From NCBI GenBank assembly GCA_038503075.1, contig JBCAML010000016.1:1364001-1428000 (forward strand): a stretch of 64,000 bases of DNA, in the 5' to 3' direction. The stretch comes from Gyromitra esculenta. Taxonomy: Eukaryota; Ascomycota; Pezizomycetes; Pezizales; Discinaceae. The translations under genes and the position numbers were made by a program. The notes under the pieces were generated by a model. That model worked only from the letters and a program-made list of their open reading frames with translations, was not told the origin of the DNA and did not search any database. Shown here piece by piece: positions 30,040 through 41,881 of this stretch (positions are counted from its first letter, which is position 1; each line of letters opens with the position of its first letter).

Positions 30040-32296
30040 TTAAGCTGATGCCTCAACTCCCTCTTTTTCGCCTTCAGTTACCTTGGCCTTCTCTGATTCC
30101 TCGACCTCCTTCTCCTCGACCTCCTTCATCTCGACGTCCTCTTTTTTGCTAGTCTCTTTGACCGGCTCTTCATCCTTCTCCTTTTCGTCCTCCTTTTCTT
30201 TCTCGTCTGTAGAGTCTTCCTTGATCTCCTTAGTGACCTCACCAACTTTAACGCCGTTCTTCGCAGCAAGTTTTTTTGCGTCTTTCTCCTTCCCAACAGC
30301 CAGGGTTTTTTCTGCTGCAGTAGTCGCTTCACTTTCGCTAAGAATTACGTTCATTTTGGCAAGCAGCTCGCTGGCGCGTTTCTTGAAACTGAATTTTTCA
30401 TCTGAAGGGATTGACGATAGCTTGATGATTCCCTTGAGGACTTTATTAATCTTAGTATCCTAAATGAGAGTTAGTATCTATTTAGCATGAGAAATTGGGG
30501 GGGATCGGAATTTTACCTTGATTACGTTGGCGCTGATGCCCTGTTTCTGAAGTGCTTCCAGAATATCGAATTTCTGGGCCATATCGGCCATGTCCTTAAT
30601 GCCGGATAACACGTCAGATTTTCCAAAACCATAAACCAGGGGAGATTCAACGAAAACTTACACCTGCCACTGGCGGTTTATTTTTATCCAAGAAACCTCG
30701 TTGCAGCCTACCCCTAAGTGCCTTGACTTGCTTCAACTGGAACTCAGCGGGATCGATCTTCTCCTCTTCTTTGGTAACCACAGACGAGGCCTCTTCGCCC
30801 TCAGAATCTGACTCATCGATTTTCTCTGCACTTTTGGCCTTGCTGTTCCTCGCTGGTGTCTTCTTCTTCGAGGCAGTCTTAGGAGTAGCCGCAGCCTTCT
30901 CCTTTTTTGTGGTGCTAGCCTTTGGCTTAGCGGCAGCTTTCGCAGCTGAACCGTTAGCCGGGGCCTTGGGTGTTTTAGGGGTTCTCGCGGCGGTCTTTGG
31001 TGTCTTGGCCTTAGCAGCCGCCTTCTTAGGTGTTTTGGAAGGCTTCTCGGAGATTTCAGCGTCTTCGTCGGATACAGAAAGCTTGCGCTTCTTGCTTCCG
31101 ACTTTCTTCTTGGGCTTCTCTTCTTCCGACTCAGGCTCGTCAACATCCATTGATTCGACTCCTTCTTCTGGTTCTTCCTCGGCCGCCTCGGATTCAGCTG
31201 AGTCAACATCCATACTCTCATTTGTTTGGAGTTCTTTGACTTTCTCGAGATCAAAGCCTTCCTGAGCAACGGTGTAGGCTTCTAGAAGACCCTTGTTCTT
31301 GATGTTTGTAGGGGGGGTAGCAAGTTTCTCGGGGGTGAGCGGATCGAGATTGGAAATGCTTATCCATGAGCTATAGAGTGGGAGCGAAAAAAGTTAGCAT
31401 CTAGAAAAATCCGCTGGTTCGTGAAAGTGTCTCAGAAGCAGGAAAACGCGAAGAAGAAAAAACCAGTAAATGTTGAAATTATAGAGACCCATGTGTGGAG
31501 CAAAGATCAAACAAAGTTATAAAAAAAATACCAGTGATCGTACGTCGTAGCAGAAAAACAAAGGGGGTGGCGAACTATTGGGGATCCCAGATTTCAAGAA
31601 ACGCGAAGGAAAGGGGTTTACTGACTACTCAAATGTTCCCATGTAGATGACAGGCCAATGCCGTCTCTCGTCGCTTGTTACACCAGAAGAACCCTTTGTT
31701 CGGGGATTTTTGTTGCTGGGTCTAGTCTTCGTCAAGGCTTCTGGGAGCAGCTCCTCGGACAAGATGACAGCCGGCCAGGGAGGGAAAGTCCTCATCTTAG
31801 CGAGCACCTGCATACCAGGCTCGTACTTGACGTCGGCATTCTTTGATTTCGATGGAGTACCGTTGTTTTTCAAGTTGGCAAGGGACTTCTTCCTTGCAGC
31901 AGATTTTGGTGCTGGTGTGGCAGGTGATTTCTTTTTTGATTTCTTCGCATCCACGGTGCCATCTAAACCGACAGAAACCTCCGCATCTTGTTCGGCTGCA
32001 TTCTCCTTGTTCTCATCTCCTTCCTTCTTGCTGTCATCGTCTTTCTTTGAAGGCGCCTCTGCAGAGTTATCGCCCTCGTTATCGTCGGTGGGCGCGTTCG
32101 CCGCCTCGGCATTCGGCTTGGCTTCCTCATCCTTCTTCTCTGTCTCACTGGCTTCGTCTACAGTCTCTGCGACAACCGCGTCGACAACCGCCTTGTCCGC
32201 GTCGGCAGCCTTTAGCGCGTCATTGAGATTTTCAGTGGACTCGGCAATGGTGGGCTCCTCCGTTGTGGGACGGGGGGATGGCACGTCCTCGGCCAT
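30040..32296 (-). CDS. PWWP-domain chromatin protein with TFIIS-N/IBD-like helical domain, 625 aa
   Basis: Four exons: complement 32296-31626, 31370-30662, 30594-30517 and 30459-30040. The introns are 255, 67 and 57 bp, and the total is exactly 626 codons. An acidic N-terminus (1-150) precedes a PWWP domain (about 155-240: VLAKMRTFPPWPAVIL, then after the first splice GTFEYSWISISNL). A long Lys/Ala/Pro-rich linker carries AT-hook-like and histone-H1-like repeats (KTPKTAARTPKTPK). Residues about 437-520 form a helical bundle (LRGRLQRGFLDKN...DILEALQKQGI...KINKVLKGI) like the TFIIS N-terminal/integrase-binding fold. The tail is very acidic. PWWP domains bind methylated H3K36 and DNA; PWWP plus this bundle is the layout of HDGF/LEDGF-type proteins. 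A nuclear role at transcribed chromatin is the inference. Confidence 0.82.
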
Positions 32297-33150
32297 TCTG
32301 TGTTCGGTCGAGTGTTGGGGGTTGGGTTGGGGTTGGGAGGATATGACGCGTGTGACGGGGTTTAGATTTCAGCAAAGGTTGCGAGCGAAATTGAGCAGAA
32401 TGATAGAGTGCGACTGAGAGGTGTATAGATGGAAGCAGAGGTTCTGGAAGAGAGGGTAGCAGGCAGAGCGGGAGCCTGTGGGGGGAGAAATATGTATCTA
32501 AGGAAAGATGGGAGGGTGTGGTGGAGGAGGTGTGATGGACAGAGAAGAAGAGTGTGGAGGAAGGTTGCTGGAGGACAGGGAAATTGGGAAATTTAGGTGT
32601 CGCGGCGAGGCCAATTGATTTCTGGGGCTGGGCGTTGCATCCGCCAAGGCTCCACACCCCGAATAGAATGCCACAACCACGACCACCGTCCGCATCCTCA
32701 CCACCCTGCCACCCAACCACATCGCCAAATCCGCTGCTTGTGCCCCATCCACAGCCACCCCCAAGTGAGATGCTGGAGTCGCGTCACGCCTGATCAGGGA
32801 TAACAGGAATCGCCAATGGGGCTTTTGATGGTCATCAATCAATCACCCATCAAGCGATCCAGCTCTTGGAGTTGAATTGTTTTCATTTATCGCCATTAAT
32901 CAATTTATACATGTCAATTCTTCCGTCCGAGTCGTCCTACCCCAATCGTGAAGTCTCACAGTCCTTGTAGTTACACAAACCATCCCCCCATTCGCATCAA
33001 GCATTAAACGACAGGCCAAGCATAAAACTTCGTCTTACGTATCCGGAATGTGAACAAAATAAAATATAAAAATAAACACCCCAAACCTCCAGCTTCTCTG
33101 CCCATCCATCTCTTTCCAGCTGCCCCCCCTCCCCCGAAAAAATTATATCA
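32297..33150. other. Intergenic, 0.85 kb
   Basis: Upstream region of the PWWP gene and 3' flank of the PAP2 gene. Frames here on both strands are Pro/His-rich shadows without support. Confidence 0.5.
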
Positions 33151-34800
33151 TTAAGCTTTTCTCCACCACTCCTCCTCTCCATCCTCCTTATCGACCACAA
33201 TCTGTGGTCCATCCAGATCCGCGTCCCTGCCTGGCTTATGTACCCTCAAGACATAATAAGCATAATCCTCGAGAACCAGCAAATTGCATAGCACGCCGTT
33301 GATATGCCATCCAATCAACGCCACAAAGAACCCAGCTACCGCATCAAGAATGTAATGATTCGCCGTCGATACGATAGCCACGAGTATGATTAGCGGATAC
33401 GACATTCCCACGGCGATGAGCATAAGCCGCCTGCGCAGGCTGTTGGCGTGGAGCGATGAAGTTGGCGGCATCGTCGCGATTGTCAACCCGATAACGAACG
33501 AATATCCAAAATGAAGAGACGGCATTGCAGCTACACACACCCCGGCAGATTTTTTATTCCTCTTGTCAGTCGATGGTTGACATCATAGCAAAGAAAAACA
33601 AACAAATTGCCGTCTCCGAAGGAGGAGAATTCCCGTTTTCCGGGTTGAGCTGCATGTCTCAGACAAAAGGGATGAAACATCTTCTGACTCAAGTCCTTGT
33701 GCTTCCAGAAAAAGTATTCCACAGCTTCTGTCTCAAACTTGGAGAAAACCCGGCTAGGAACGCCTTTCCAAGGGAGAAGCCGAAAAAAATAAAATAACAG
33801 AAAGATAATAGGTTTCTTAAAATCACAGGATTCCACAATTGCGAGAAAGGTTGACCAGTATTTGGTCGTCTATACGACACAGAAAACGCCAATTCTCGCT
33901 ATTGCAGAGCCCTGATACCACAAGATATCAAAACATCGGAGTATATAAATACGGAAGAAAGAACTCACCAAGTTGATTGCAAAATTTATTGGTTGTCCAC
34001 ACACTCGCTACTTTTCCTTTATGCACCGTATCGATGAACCCGAATCCATCTTCTTCAGGCAACAGCCTCGGCGGCATACACGGCCACGCAGTAAACACCA
34101 CAAACGCCATCAAATTGCATATCGCCAATGTCCTCCTTCTCGCTTCGAACAAGTTTGCAGGAGCATAGTGATAAAGCCAAGCTAGGAACGTGATTGTGCC
34201 TGGGATATGGATGAATGAGTATATCCTATTGATGCATTCGAGGAGGAGAGGCTTCTGAAGGAAGTAGGCCTGTATAGCTGGTTCCCAAAAAATCGAGAGA
34301 TGCTCCTCGAGACGGATGAGAGAAAGTGCATGAAGGCGGGCTTGAACAACTGTGTCGTTCTTCAATGTAACAGCAGTGAAGGCGCGAGCGAGTTGATAAG
34401 TCTAATCACAAAATTTTTACATCAGCAAAATCATTCTCGCAAATCATTGCCTGCCCCGGATTACGAGTTGTCGCTCAGAAATAACTGCACTACCGCTCAC
34501 CCAGTAAACCAATAGCCAATACCAAACTTCGACCAAAAACGGAAACTTCCGTAGCAATCTAGAAATTAGACTATTCTTCCATCGTGCCGTATTCTTACTC
34601 CGTATTTTTCTACCAAAGAATTTCCGCTCCCTCCACTGTGGTTCTAGGATCGGTCCCGATAGCAACCCTTCGGAGGACGAAGTGGATCTCGGTGACCATG
34701 TTCCATCACGAGCGACTGTTGCGCGGCGACTGTTGAAAAGTACTCCAGCGGTAAGGATGCTGAATACTATCAGCGGCTCCAGATAGGCGTCTGCGAACAT
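33151..34800 (-). CDS. PAP2_3-family integral membrane protein, 370 aa, three exons
   Basis: Exons are complement 34800-34501, 34401-33969 and 33530-33151. Introns are 99 bp (GTGAGC...TTAG) and 438 bp (GTGAGT...TGTAG). The spliced length is 371 codons. I chose the ATG at 34800 because the longer frame upstream starts with GTG. Several hydrophobic segments are visible (PLIVFSILTAGVLF, ITFLAWLYHYA, ICNLMAFVVFTAWP, FVIGLTIATM, LIILVAIVSTANHY). Catalytic motifs of the type 2 phosphatidic acid phosphatase superfamily are AAMPSLHFGYS, formed exactly at the second splice, and NHYILDAVAG. The family includes inositol-phosphorylceramide synthase Aur1; this is a likely paralogue of unknown lipid substrate. 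The 438-bp intron is unusually long for this window. Confidence 0.85.
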
Positions 34801-35455
34801 CGTTGGTTGGCTAGTTGTTTCTATACTAAAACGGATTGAATCGACGTCACCAACGGCTTGAAAATCAGGCACCGAGACAAAGTCAGATATATATCAATAG
34901 CGGGGAGGGCAATAGATAAGTGATAGAAACCTTTTGGTGCTGAGCTCACTTAATTGCTGATAAATCTGGAAAATTAATCGGCTCGGTTGTGATCACTTCC
35001 GTAGTAATCGTTTCCCGTGACGTGATTGCTGTGATGAAGTAATAGACCCGATGTTCCCCATGAAACGGGGTCTTCCTAGAAGTGCAAATAAATATAAAAG
35101 AGAACGAGAAAGGGCAGCAGGCAGCCAACTGATATCAGTCACACTCGCTGACTTTGGACGAAAGCACCCCTCCCCTTCCATTTCACAACTCAGCTCATCT
35201 TGGCTCAGAGTTTCTCATCAAGACCAACCAGTCCCCGACAAGCACGCGATCACCTTTCTTTTCGTACCCGGAAAAAAACGGTGACCACCATGTCGTCACA
35301 TCTAGTTTTGAGGGTCCGGAACTTCTGAATCCCGAACTATCCGAGTCAACGGGTTATCCAAGCTATTGCCAAGCCTAAGATTGTGCGTTTCTATTGGCGG
35401 GTATTTAGACAGATGAGTATGTGCTCACGGCGTTAGGGTTTGTGTCTGCCGGAAT
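34801..35455. other. Intergenic
   Basis: Promoter side of the PAP2 gene and 3' flank of the orphan gene at 35456. Nothing else recognised. Confidence 0.5.
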
Positions 35456-36207
35456 TTATACTCGTCCGGGTTCCGGTGAAGTTATGAGTGTGCAGATGCG
35501 AGTACAATCACATTTCCATCGAAAGCGTTCTTCTTGAAAGGTGACTTTGTCCTTTTCTTTCTGTAGGGCTATGGGGTAAGTAATAATTGCAATTCTGCCC
35601 CATGTCAATTCGGATGCAACGGTATCCGGTGCAAGCCCTGATTGAAGTAGAAACTGGTAAATTACTTCGATATTGAATTCGAGATGAAATGGACCTACAT
35701 ACATAGATGGTTCGTCTTCGGACTCAGCATGTAGGTAGTCGAAAATTCCCTACAAACTACGATCGGAAGCCGAGGATTGATCACTTGCGGCAGAGTGACG
35801 TATTGGGGCTAGCCAAAAAATGGGCTGACAATTTTGATTGCAGGGATTAGTCCGAACGCGCATCCATCTTGCATGAACTCAACCTCAACGTCCAACGAAG
35901 CCTTGTCGCGAACATGACACGAAATGTCGAAAACCACGGTATCCAACCAGGCATAGGGGAAGATGAGGCCAATATTTCCAGCCAATACAGTCAGTTTCTT
36001 CGACTCTGCTCTCCCTAAAGGGGCATTGATAACCAGGTCAAGCAATGCATTTCGGAGCCTCAGGCAATCCGAGTGATTATTTATGGTGCGGGATCGGTGT
36101 CGTGGACCGTGGCAGTCCTCGGGAGAACCTATCGCAAATTTTTTCTCCTCCTCGAACCCCTGTATTTCTCCACCAATGACCCATTTTGTCTGCGTGAGGC
36201 AGGCCAT
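35456..36207 (-). CDS. Orphan protein, 223 aa, two exons (predicted)
   Basis: Two frames, complement 36207-35830 and 35749-35456, join in phase across an 80-bp intron (donor GTCAGC, acceptor TTTGTAG) to give 223 residues. The N-terminal exon contains a regular core (RNALLDLVINAPLG, LTVLAGNIGLIFPYAWLD, VFDISCHVRDKAS). The second exon continues with an acidic patch (HAESEDEPS) and a mixed alpha/beta segment (PFHLEFNIEVIYQFLLQSG). I recognise no family, and an additional upstream exon is possible. Support is the real ATG, the clean in-frame splice, and non-repetitive protein composition on both sides of it. Confidence 0.5.
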
Positions 36208-38994
36208 CTAAGTTTTGCATGCGTCTATCCGCCGGAATGGTTTATTGCACGTCACAGAAGATTTTTAGGGTTAAGGGTTGAAATGCAACTAGTTGAAAAT
36301 ATCCTAACCCAATCGGTCCGATAAAACCCTGAGGCGTTCCATCCACATCTTATTTTATGGTTTAAGAATATTAAAAACTAAGAAGACCCAGGATTAAGTC
36401 ACACACGTATATACAACATTGATTATTATCAAGAGGGCCTCAATTGATTTGAATCCACAGTCGGATAGTCTTATAGAAATACTCTTCTGGTCCCATACTT
36501 TGATGTAAAGGAGGACGGCTGTTTCCGGTAGTACCAATAATAATGAGTCACACTTTGTGTAACTCGCGTTCCTTATTCTGCGGACTCATGTGTGTATTTC
36601 AGTCGTCATAATGCGATACCTCTTGTACCGCAAGTACGAAGCGATATGAATAATACATGGAATATCAGACTTGAAAACATGTACAACGCTTGATCAATAA
36701 TTTATGCATACGTAGACGTCTTGCAAGGGACGCTTGTTAAGCGCATATGATGAAATCGGGCTTCTCTAGGAATAGTTTCCAAACTGATCTCAGGCTTGAT
36801 CTTGGTGCAATTCCGCACGAGACTTTTCCGCTGCGGGATAACATTAGTAAGGTTAATTATTAAAGTGGGTGTTCAAACGCAGCAGTCCTATATTTTTTCA
36901 GTGCCGAAAGTAATCTGATCCTTACTTGCTAGAGTCATTATAGCAAATTTCCTGGCAGGTGTGGCAAATTACATTATTCCTTAGTCATGGCGAGCCGAGT
37001 ACACAGTTTAAGTTTAATTTTGCCCCCGCTCTCAGCCCGCTAAGGGTCTCCTCAAACATGTCTGCTCCTAGTAGGAAGTGCTTTCTAAATATCGGGTCCC
37101 TAGCTCCTCCTATGTTGGCAAAGACGCATTGCCAAGAGTGCCACCTAGGAACTCATCATGAATGCCGAAGATGTTGTCATGGCAGAAATATCGAGTGTAT
37201 GACCAGATTTTTGAATGAATTGACTTCGTCAGGAGAGATATTGGTAAGCTCAAACGTGAGGCATGGTAACCCACATCCAGATTAGCGGAGACTAGGCAGC
37301 TGTTAAATAATCTATGAAAATCCTTAGTAGTATTTAGATCTGACACAAGTTTATGCCCGGCCCTCTCACTTCTTTTATGCCCGTAACCCAACGAGAGTAT
37401 TCGTTATCAGTCCACCGTATTCCATAGACGGACGGAAACATATGAACAGCCCCAAATCCTTCGAGCCACCCAGAGAAGCCAGTTTATTTACCACTGCTGT
37501 AATGGCACACTTTCCATTTCAATAATGTATTGCACGATGGAATTGCTTATCATGGCTGGCTACGTGGTGAGAGGTTTTCTGCTGGAGGATAATTCCATCA
37601 TCAATCCCGATGACCTCTGATGAAGCGATTAACAGGTGTGGGTAAAAGCGTGTATCATAGAAAGATATGGGGGGACTTACCTGGACACTATATCATACTC
37701 TCCAAGTTCAAGTTTGCTATCAATCCTGGCCACGGTCTGGCTAGGATTAGTCAATCCAGCCCCGTTACACGGTTGAGGGTTATTGTTGAGATATATAGCA
37801 AGCGGAGCTATCTTCAAAGGTGTGATCTTGCTCGCTGCTAGATAATGGAGGGGATGTAGATGAAGAAGTGACGGGAAAAGAAGGTGGTGGGGTGGCGAGG
37901 CGTAGCTGAATGGTATTAGTACTGTCCGCAACGTAGCCCCCGTTTCTCATGTATTGTACCTCTTAGCTGTTGGCCCTAAGGATATGAAACTGAAGATTTA
38001 CCGAGCCGGGAGACCAAGGGATCCATGTGGGTTGGTGGGGCGGACATAAAACCTTATATCTAAATGAAGGATCTGGGCATGTGGGTGCAGGAACAGGGAC
38101 TTGTTTAGTCTAGGTGAAAAACACGTAAAAATTGACACCTCAGAGAGATTAAGGGTAACTGCTCTGTTAAGCCGACTGTAATTCTGACCAGGATTCGTTA
38201 ATATGAACCCGAAGAAGTAAAGTCATAGCTTATCACTCGTTCACTAAAATCTGAGCGCTCTGATCGTTATCGGCTAGTGTGCATATCACGCAAGATTGAA
38301 AGATGGAAGTTGCTTTAATTTTACCGACGGGTCTCTGGCGGGAACTAACCACTCTACAACTCAGCGACTTGGTTTCCATTGATCTATATCTATGCTTTTA
38401 TCGCATATGACTTTATCCCATCAAAACCATTATATACATACATATGGCAACCTAGAAAAAAAGTAGCTCGCGCAAATATCCCTTCTACAGAAGCTAATAT
38501 CTGTGGCAATTTCTAATAAGCCATCCCGACTCCCGTCGATCCAAAGCATCATATCAAGTCGCTCGACGTCTGTGTCATGGGTGCTATCCTCCTGAAGACT
38601 AGTACCCCCTCAGTGACGTTAATTAGGGATTTAAGTAAGTGTAGTCAATAAATTTTAGCACCTCCTAGCGGCTGTAATGGTTAATTGAAATAGAGTAATC
38701 ACATTTCACACTAGAGTAGCAAGCAAGGATCCTGAGCTTATCAGGCACCTATTCGTTCAATGCAGATGATGAGATATTTCCCTCGGGAAGTTGATATGCT
38801 GGGAAACGAGCGAAGACAAGTCGAATAGACGAAGCAGTAGATATGGAAAAGAATACACATAGAAAGCGAATTGTGTGTAAAGTCAATGAAACGTCAGGAG
38901 AGCAAGTAAAAAAAAAATTTCCCAGACCGACACAAGTATTTCTCCCTCTTTAGCTTCTATACTACTTCCCGCTCTTATGACCTTAATTTTTCGT
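36208..38994. other. Gene-poor intergenic region, 2.8 kb
   Basis: AT-rich with only one small candidate frame (37058-37285). No transposon ends identified. Confidence 0.5.
37058..37285 (+). CDS. Possible small Cys/His-rich protein, 75 aa
   Basis: An ATG-initiated frame with a dense cysteine cluster at residues 25-44 in the pattern C-x2-C-x6-C-x2-CC-x6-C plus several histidines (HCQECHLG...ECRRCCHG), suggestive of zinc binding. A GTAAGC donor-like site within it (about 37241) would shorten the protein to about 62 residues. There is no homologue I recognise, and a frame this short could be chance. Confidence 0.3.
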   Translation: MSAPSRKCFLNIGSLAPPMLAKTHCQECHLGTHHECRRCCHGRNIECMTRFLNELTSSGEILVSSNVRHGNPHPD

Positions 38995-40434
38995 CTATTC
39001 TAGCTCGAGTGGGGCAAGGGTAATGTTCTGGAAGCTACCTGAAGGAGCCTCCTGCAACGCATGATTACCATCTTTCACTTCCGGAGCCGCTGCACTAGCT
39101 CCTGCCTCTAGGAGTATCTTAGCCACCGACTGATGCGTATTCCTTACTGCCAGTTGGAGCGGTGTCATTCCTTCGCCATTACGAGCCTCGATCTCCGCCC
39201 CCTTCTCCAGAAGCAATTTAGTAATCGTCTCACTCCCGTCGCGCGCGGCGATGTGGAGAACCGTATCACTGGAGTTGCTACGAGCGTGGATGTCAATTCC
39301 ATTCTCCAATAGCGACCTGGATGTGGAATCCTGACCGCGACGCACGGCAATATGGAGAGCAGTCTCATTATCGTTGTTGCGGGCATTGACGTCGATTCCA
39401 TGTTCCAAGAGCAATTTGATAGCCGAATTCTGGTCATGGCGCACGGCAAGGTGCAGAGCTGTCTCGTTATCCTTGTTTCTAGCATTTCTATCGATTCCGT
39501 TTTCAAGCAGTAGTTTTACCACCAGCTCCTGATCTTGACGGACCGACAAATGGAGGGCAGTCTCGTTATCGGTGTTGCGAGCGTTGGTGTCAATTTTGTT
39601 CTCCAGGAGCAACTCAACAATCGACTCATGATCATGGCGGGTAGCCAGGTGGAGTGCCGTCTCGTTACCTTTATTCCGAGCATTGACATCGACTCCCTTC
39701 TCCAAGAGGATTCTGCCAATCTGATCGTAACCAGGTTTCGCCGCGTCGTGGAGGGCAGTATCAAGGTTTGCGGTACGCGCATAAATATCAGCACCCCGTT
39801 CTAGGAGAAGCTTCGTCGAAATCTCGTGCCCGTTCCTAGCAGCTAAAAGCAATGGCGTGTATTCCTCCCTACCCTTATCATTGACACCAGCACCTCCGTC
39901 TAGCAGCAGTCTAGTTATTTCATCAGAGCCTAATGGACCTACTGCCCAATGGAGGGGCGTATATGCATGATATCCATCACGGGCAACAACGCTAGCCCCC
40001 AGTTCCACAAGTCGCCTCGCAGCCGTCTCTTGGCCCGCGCCCGCTGCACAGTGGAGAGGTGTCTGGACGTAAATATCAGTGGCAGCGATATCGGCACCGT
40101 TATCCAGAAGGAGAACGAGCAAGTCTTCGTAGCCATATACAGCTGCCCAATGCAGAGCTGTTCGTTGCTCCTCTTCTTCTTTAAAAGAGATATTGGCTCC
40201 CTTATCAATCGCTAACCGAAGCGTTTCCTCGCGGTTATTTTTTGCCGCCCAGATAAGCACGTGATCTTTATCTTGGGCGAAAAATGACTGGAGGAGTGGA
40301 GTGAGAAGAGTGTGGAGACGGCGATTAATCTGGAGGAAAGAGTTCAGGTCTGTCCGATCAAGGTTTGTGGCGACAGCATGAAGTATTTCATCTGGGAACC
40401 TGAGGAGCGGGAAAGCGGGGTAAAGGCGAAGCAT
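38995..40434 (-). CDS. F-box/ankyrin-repeat protein, 479 aa
   Basis: A single-exon gene. An F-box-like motif occupies residues about 8-45 (RFPDEILHAVATNL...LQINRRLH). Twelve ankyrin repeats of 33 residues follow (about 57-455), each with the TALH/TPLH start. Repeats 6-10 are strikingly alike (NETALHLAVRHDQ...LLLENGID.NARN), pointing to recent internal duplication. The C-terminus is short and unstructured. F-box proteins recruit substrates to SCF ubiquitin ligases and ankyrin stacks bind proteins. Families of F-box/ankyrin proteins are expanded in filamentous fungi, and the substrate here is unknown. The gene sits isolated between gene-poor stretches. Confidence 0.88.
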   Translation of the reverse strand: MLRLYPAFPLLRFPDEILHAVATNLDRTDLNSFLQINRRLHTLLTPLLQSFFAQDKDHVLIWAAKNNREETLRLAIDKGANISFKEEEEQRTALHWAAVYGYEDLLVLLLDNGADIAATDIYVQTPLHCAAGAGQETAARRLVELGASVVARDGYHAYTPLHWAVGPLGSDEITRLLLDGGAGVNDKGREEYTPLLLAARNGHEISTKLLLERGADIYARTANLDTALHDAAKPGYDQIGRILLEKGVDVNARNKGNETALHLATRHDHESIVELLLENKIDTNARNTDNETALHLSVRQDQELVVKLLLENGIDRNARNKDNETALHLAVRHDQNSAIKLLLEHGIDVNARNNDNETALHIAVRRGQDSTSRSLLENGIDIHARSNSSDTVLHIAARDGSETITKLLLEKGAEIEARNGEGMTPLQLAVRNTHQSVAKILLEAGASAAAPEVKDGNHALQEAPSGSFQNITLAPLELE

Positions 40435-41881
40435 TGACTATCTAGGCAGGGGGTATTCTGCGAGTTGGCAAAGAGTCTTGGAGGAGGGAAGAAATATTGC
40501 TTCTGGAAGATTGATGAGCGGCTTTTAGCAGGACAGGGAATTCAATGTGGATGATTGATGATTTTATGCTCCGAACGAGGAGAAGGGATGAGAGGAAGAG
40601 GAGGCGTCATACGTTTACTTGTAGACATTTGTGATTTCGGGAAACGGAGATTTAAGGAAGGGCGCCACCCTCCAGATCAGAATTATCTAACCTTCCGCGG
40701 TGGTGATCTGGCTCATGGATGCTAAGCTTTGCAGACTGGTGAGATAACAGCTTCAACTTAGAGTCGTTATCTGCAGTTAGCTATGACAGTTTGTGGAATA
40801 CGCTGGAGTGACCTAAAATACGCCGGGTGATCGGTTAATTTTGGCCTATACGAGGCCCCAGTATCAATTGCGGTGTATGCCATTTGGGCGAGCTTTAAAA
40901 TATCATACATAACTCTAGATCCCCAGAAAGCAAGATTGCTTGCTAAATTGCTGTGTGCTCCGAGTCTGGAACGATATGACGTTTGGCCAGCGCACAGCTT
41001 TCTTTCCACTATACCGCTTGGGAAGCCCTATTCTGATTCCGAGCAAGATCTAAGAGCCCGGTATATATATCCATCTACGGGCACCCACTAACCTCCTGCG
41101 CTGACCCTAATTAGGCATACTACAGAGATATATATATCAGAATATCACTCTCGCATCGCCGAATCCAATCCAACCAGCGTCCTTGGCGAGGCTTGGCGCA
41201 CGAGTGATTGTTTATGATCTATGAGTCAGCATCACTACCAAAATATCACGACCATAGATGTAGTATTGGAAAACCTGCATGTATTAATGAATATACATGT
41301 ATTTGCGCACAACGGCAATACTAGGTAATCACGCGTATTAAGTAGCTAGTTGGTTTGAGCAAATCCACTTTATTGATATAGCTTTATATGCAGTGTGAAA
41401 AATGAAATAAAAGAATGAGACGGTCGCGGGCAACAGTATAAAATACATGTATGTCTGGGTAGAGATAAGAAAACAAAGATAATCTCGCTGAAAAACTTGC
41501 TTCTGAAAAAGAAACTTATCGTATCCTTCTGATATACCAATGTGTTTCATCTCAACAGATCAGCTCAGTTTTTTTTTGTTTTTTTTGTTTAAATCATTTG
41601 ATTATTGTTTCTAGGTACAAAACGGCTTATGCAACACGAAGGTTATGAAGTCAAAACACCTATCCCCAACAGTGACCATCCACGCCCCAGGATAACAAAA
41701 GAAAATTACAAAGGAAAAACAACAGATCAGCTCAGTACGTGTATACATGTAATACCCAGATTCGCAACTTGGGGAGCAAAAAGTCGGCTGGGGAGAAAAA
41801 TCGCAGGAAGTCCATGAGCGGAGCAGAAAAAAATGAGGGTAGTGGTGTCCGTTCGAGTGCTCTGTACACGTGTTTGCCCAT
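40435..41881. other. Gene-poor intergenic region with retroposon insertion
   Basis: Three TACATGTA palindromes (41294-41301, 41444-41451, 41744-41751) and the retroposon at 41570-41719. Small frames here are not supported. Confidence 0.55.
41570..41719 (-). mobile_element. Short poly(A) retroposon, copy 2, with 17-bp target duplication
   Basis: In minus orientation: about 130 nt of body, then an A-rich tail (complement of 41570-41587). The insertion is bracketed by a perfect direct repeat CAACAGATCAGCTCAGT at 41553-41569 and 41720-41736. A long, variable duplication plus a poly(A) tail is the mark of target-primed reverse transcription (LINE machinery). The body matches 9497-9642 of this window. 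No A/B box is evident, so it may be a SINE, a LINE 3' end, or a short processed transcript. Confidence 0.8.

Noticed and set aside
30083..32417. Long plus-strand frames (126, 180 and 256 codons) opposite the PWWP gene
   Set aside because: These are antisense shadows of its Lys/Glu/Ala-rich low-complexity exons.
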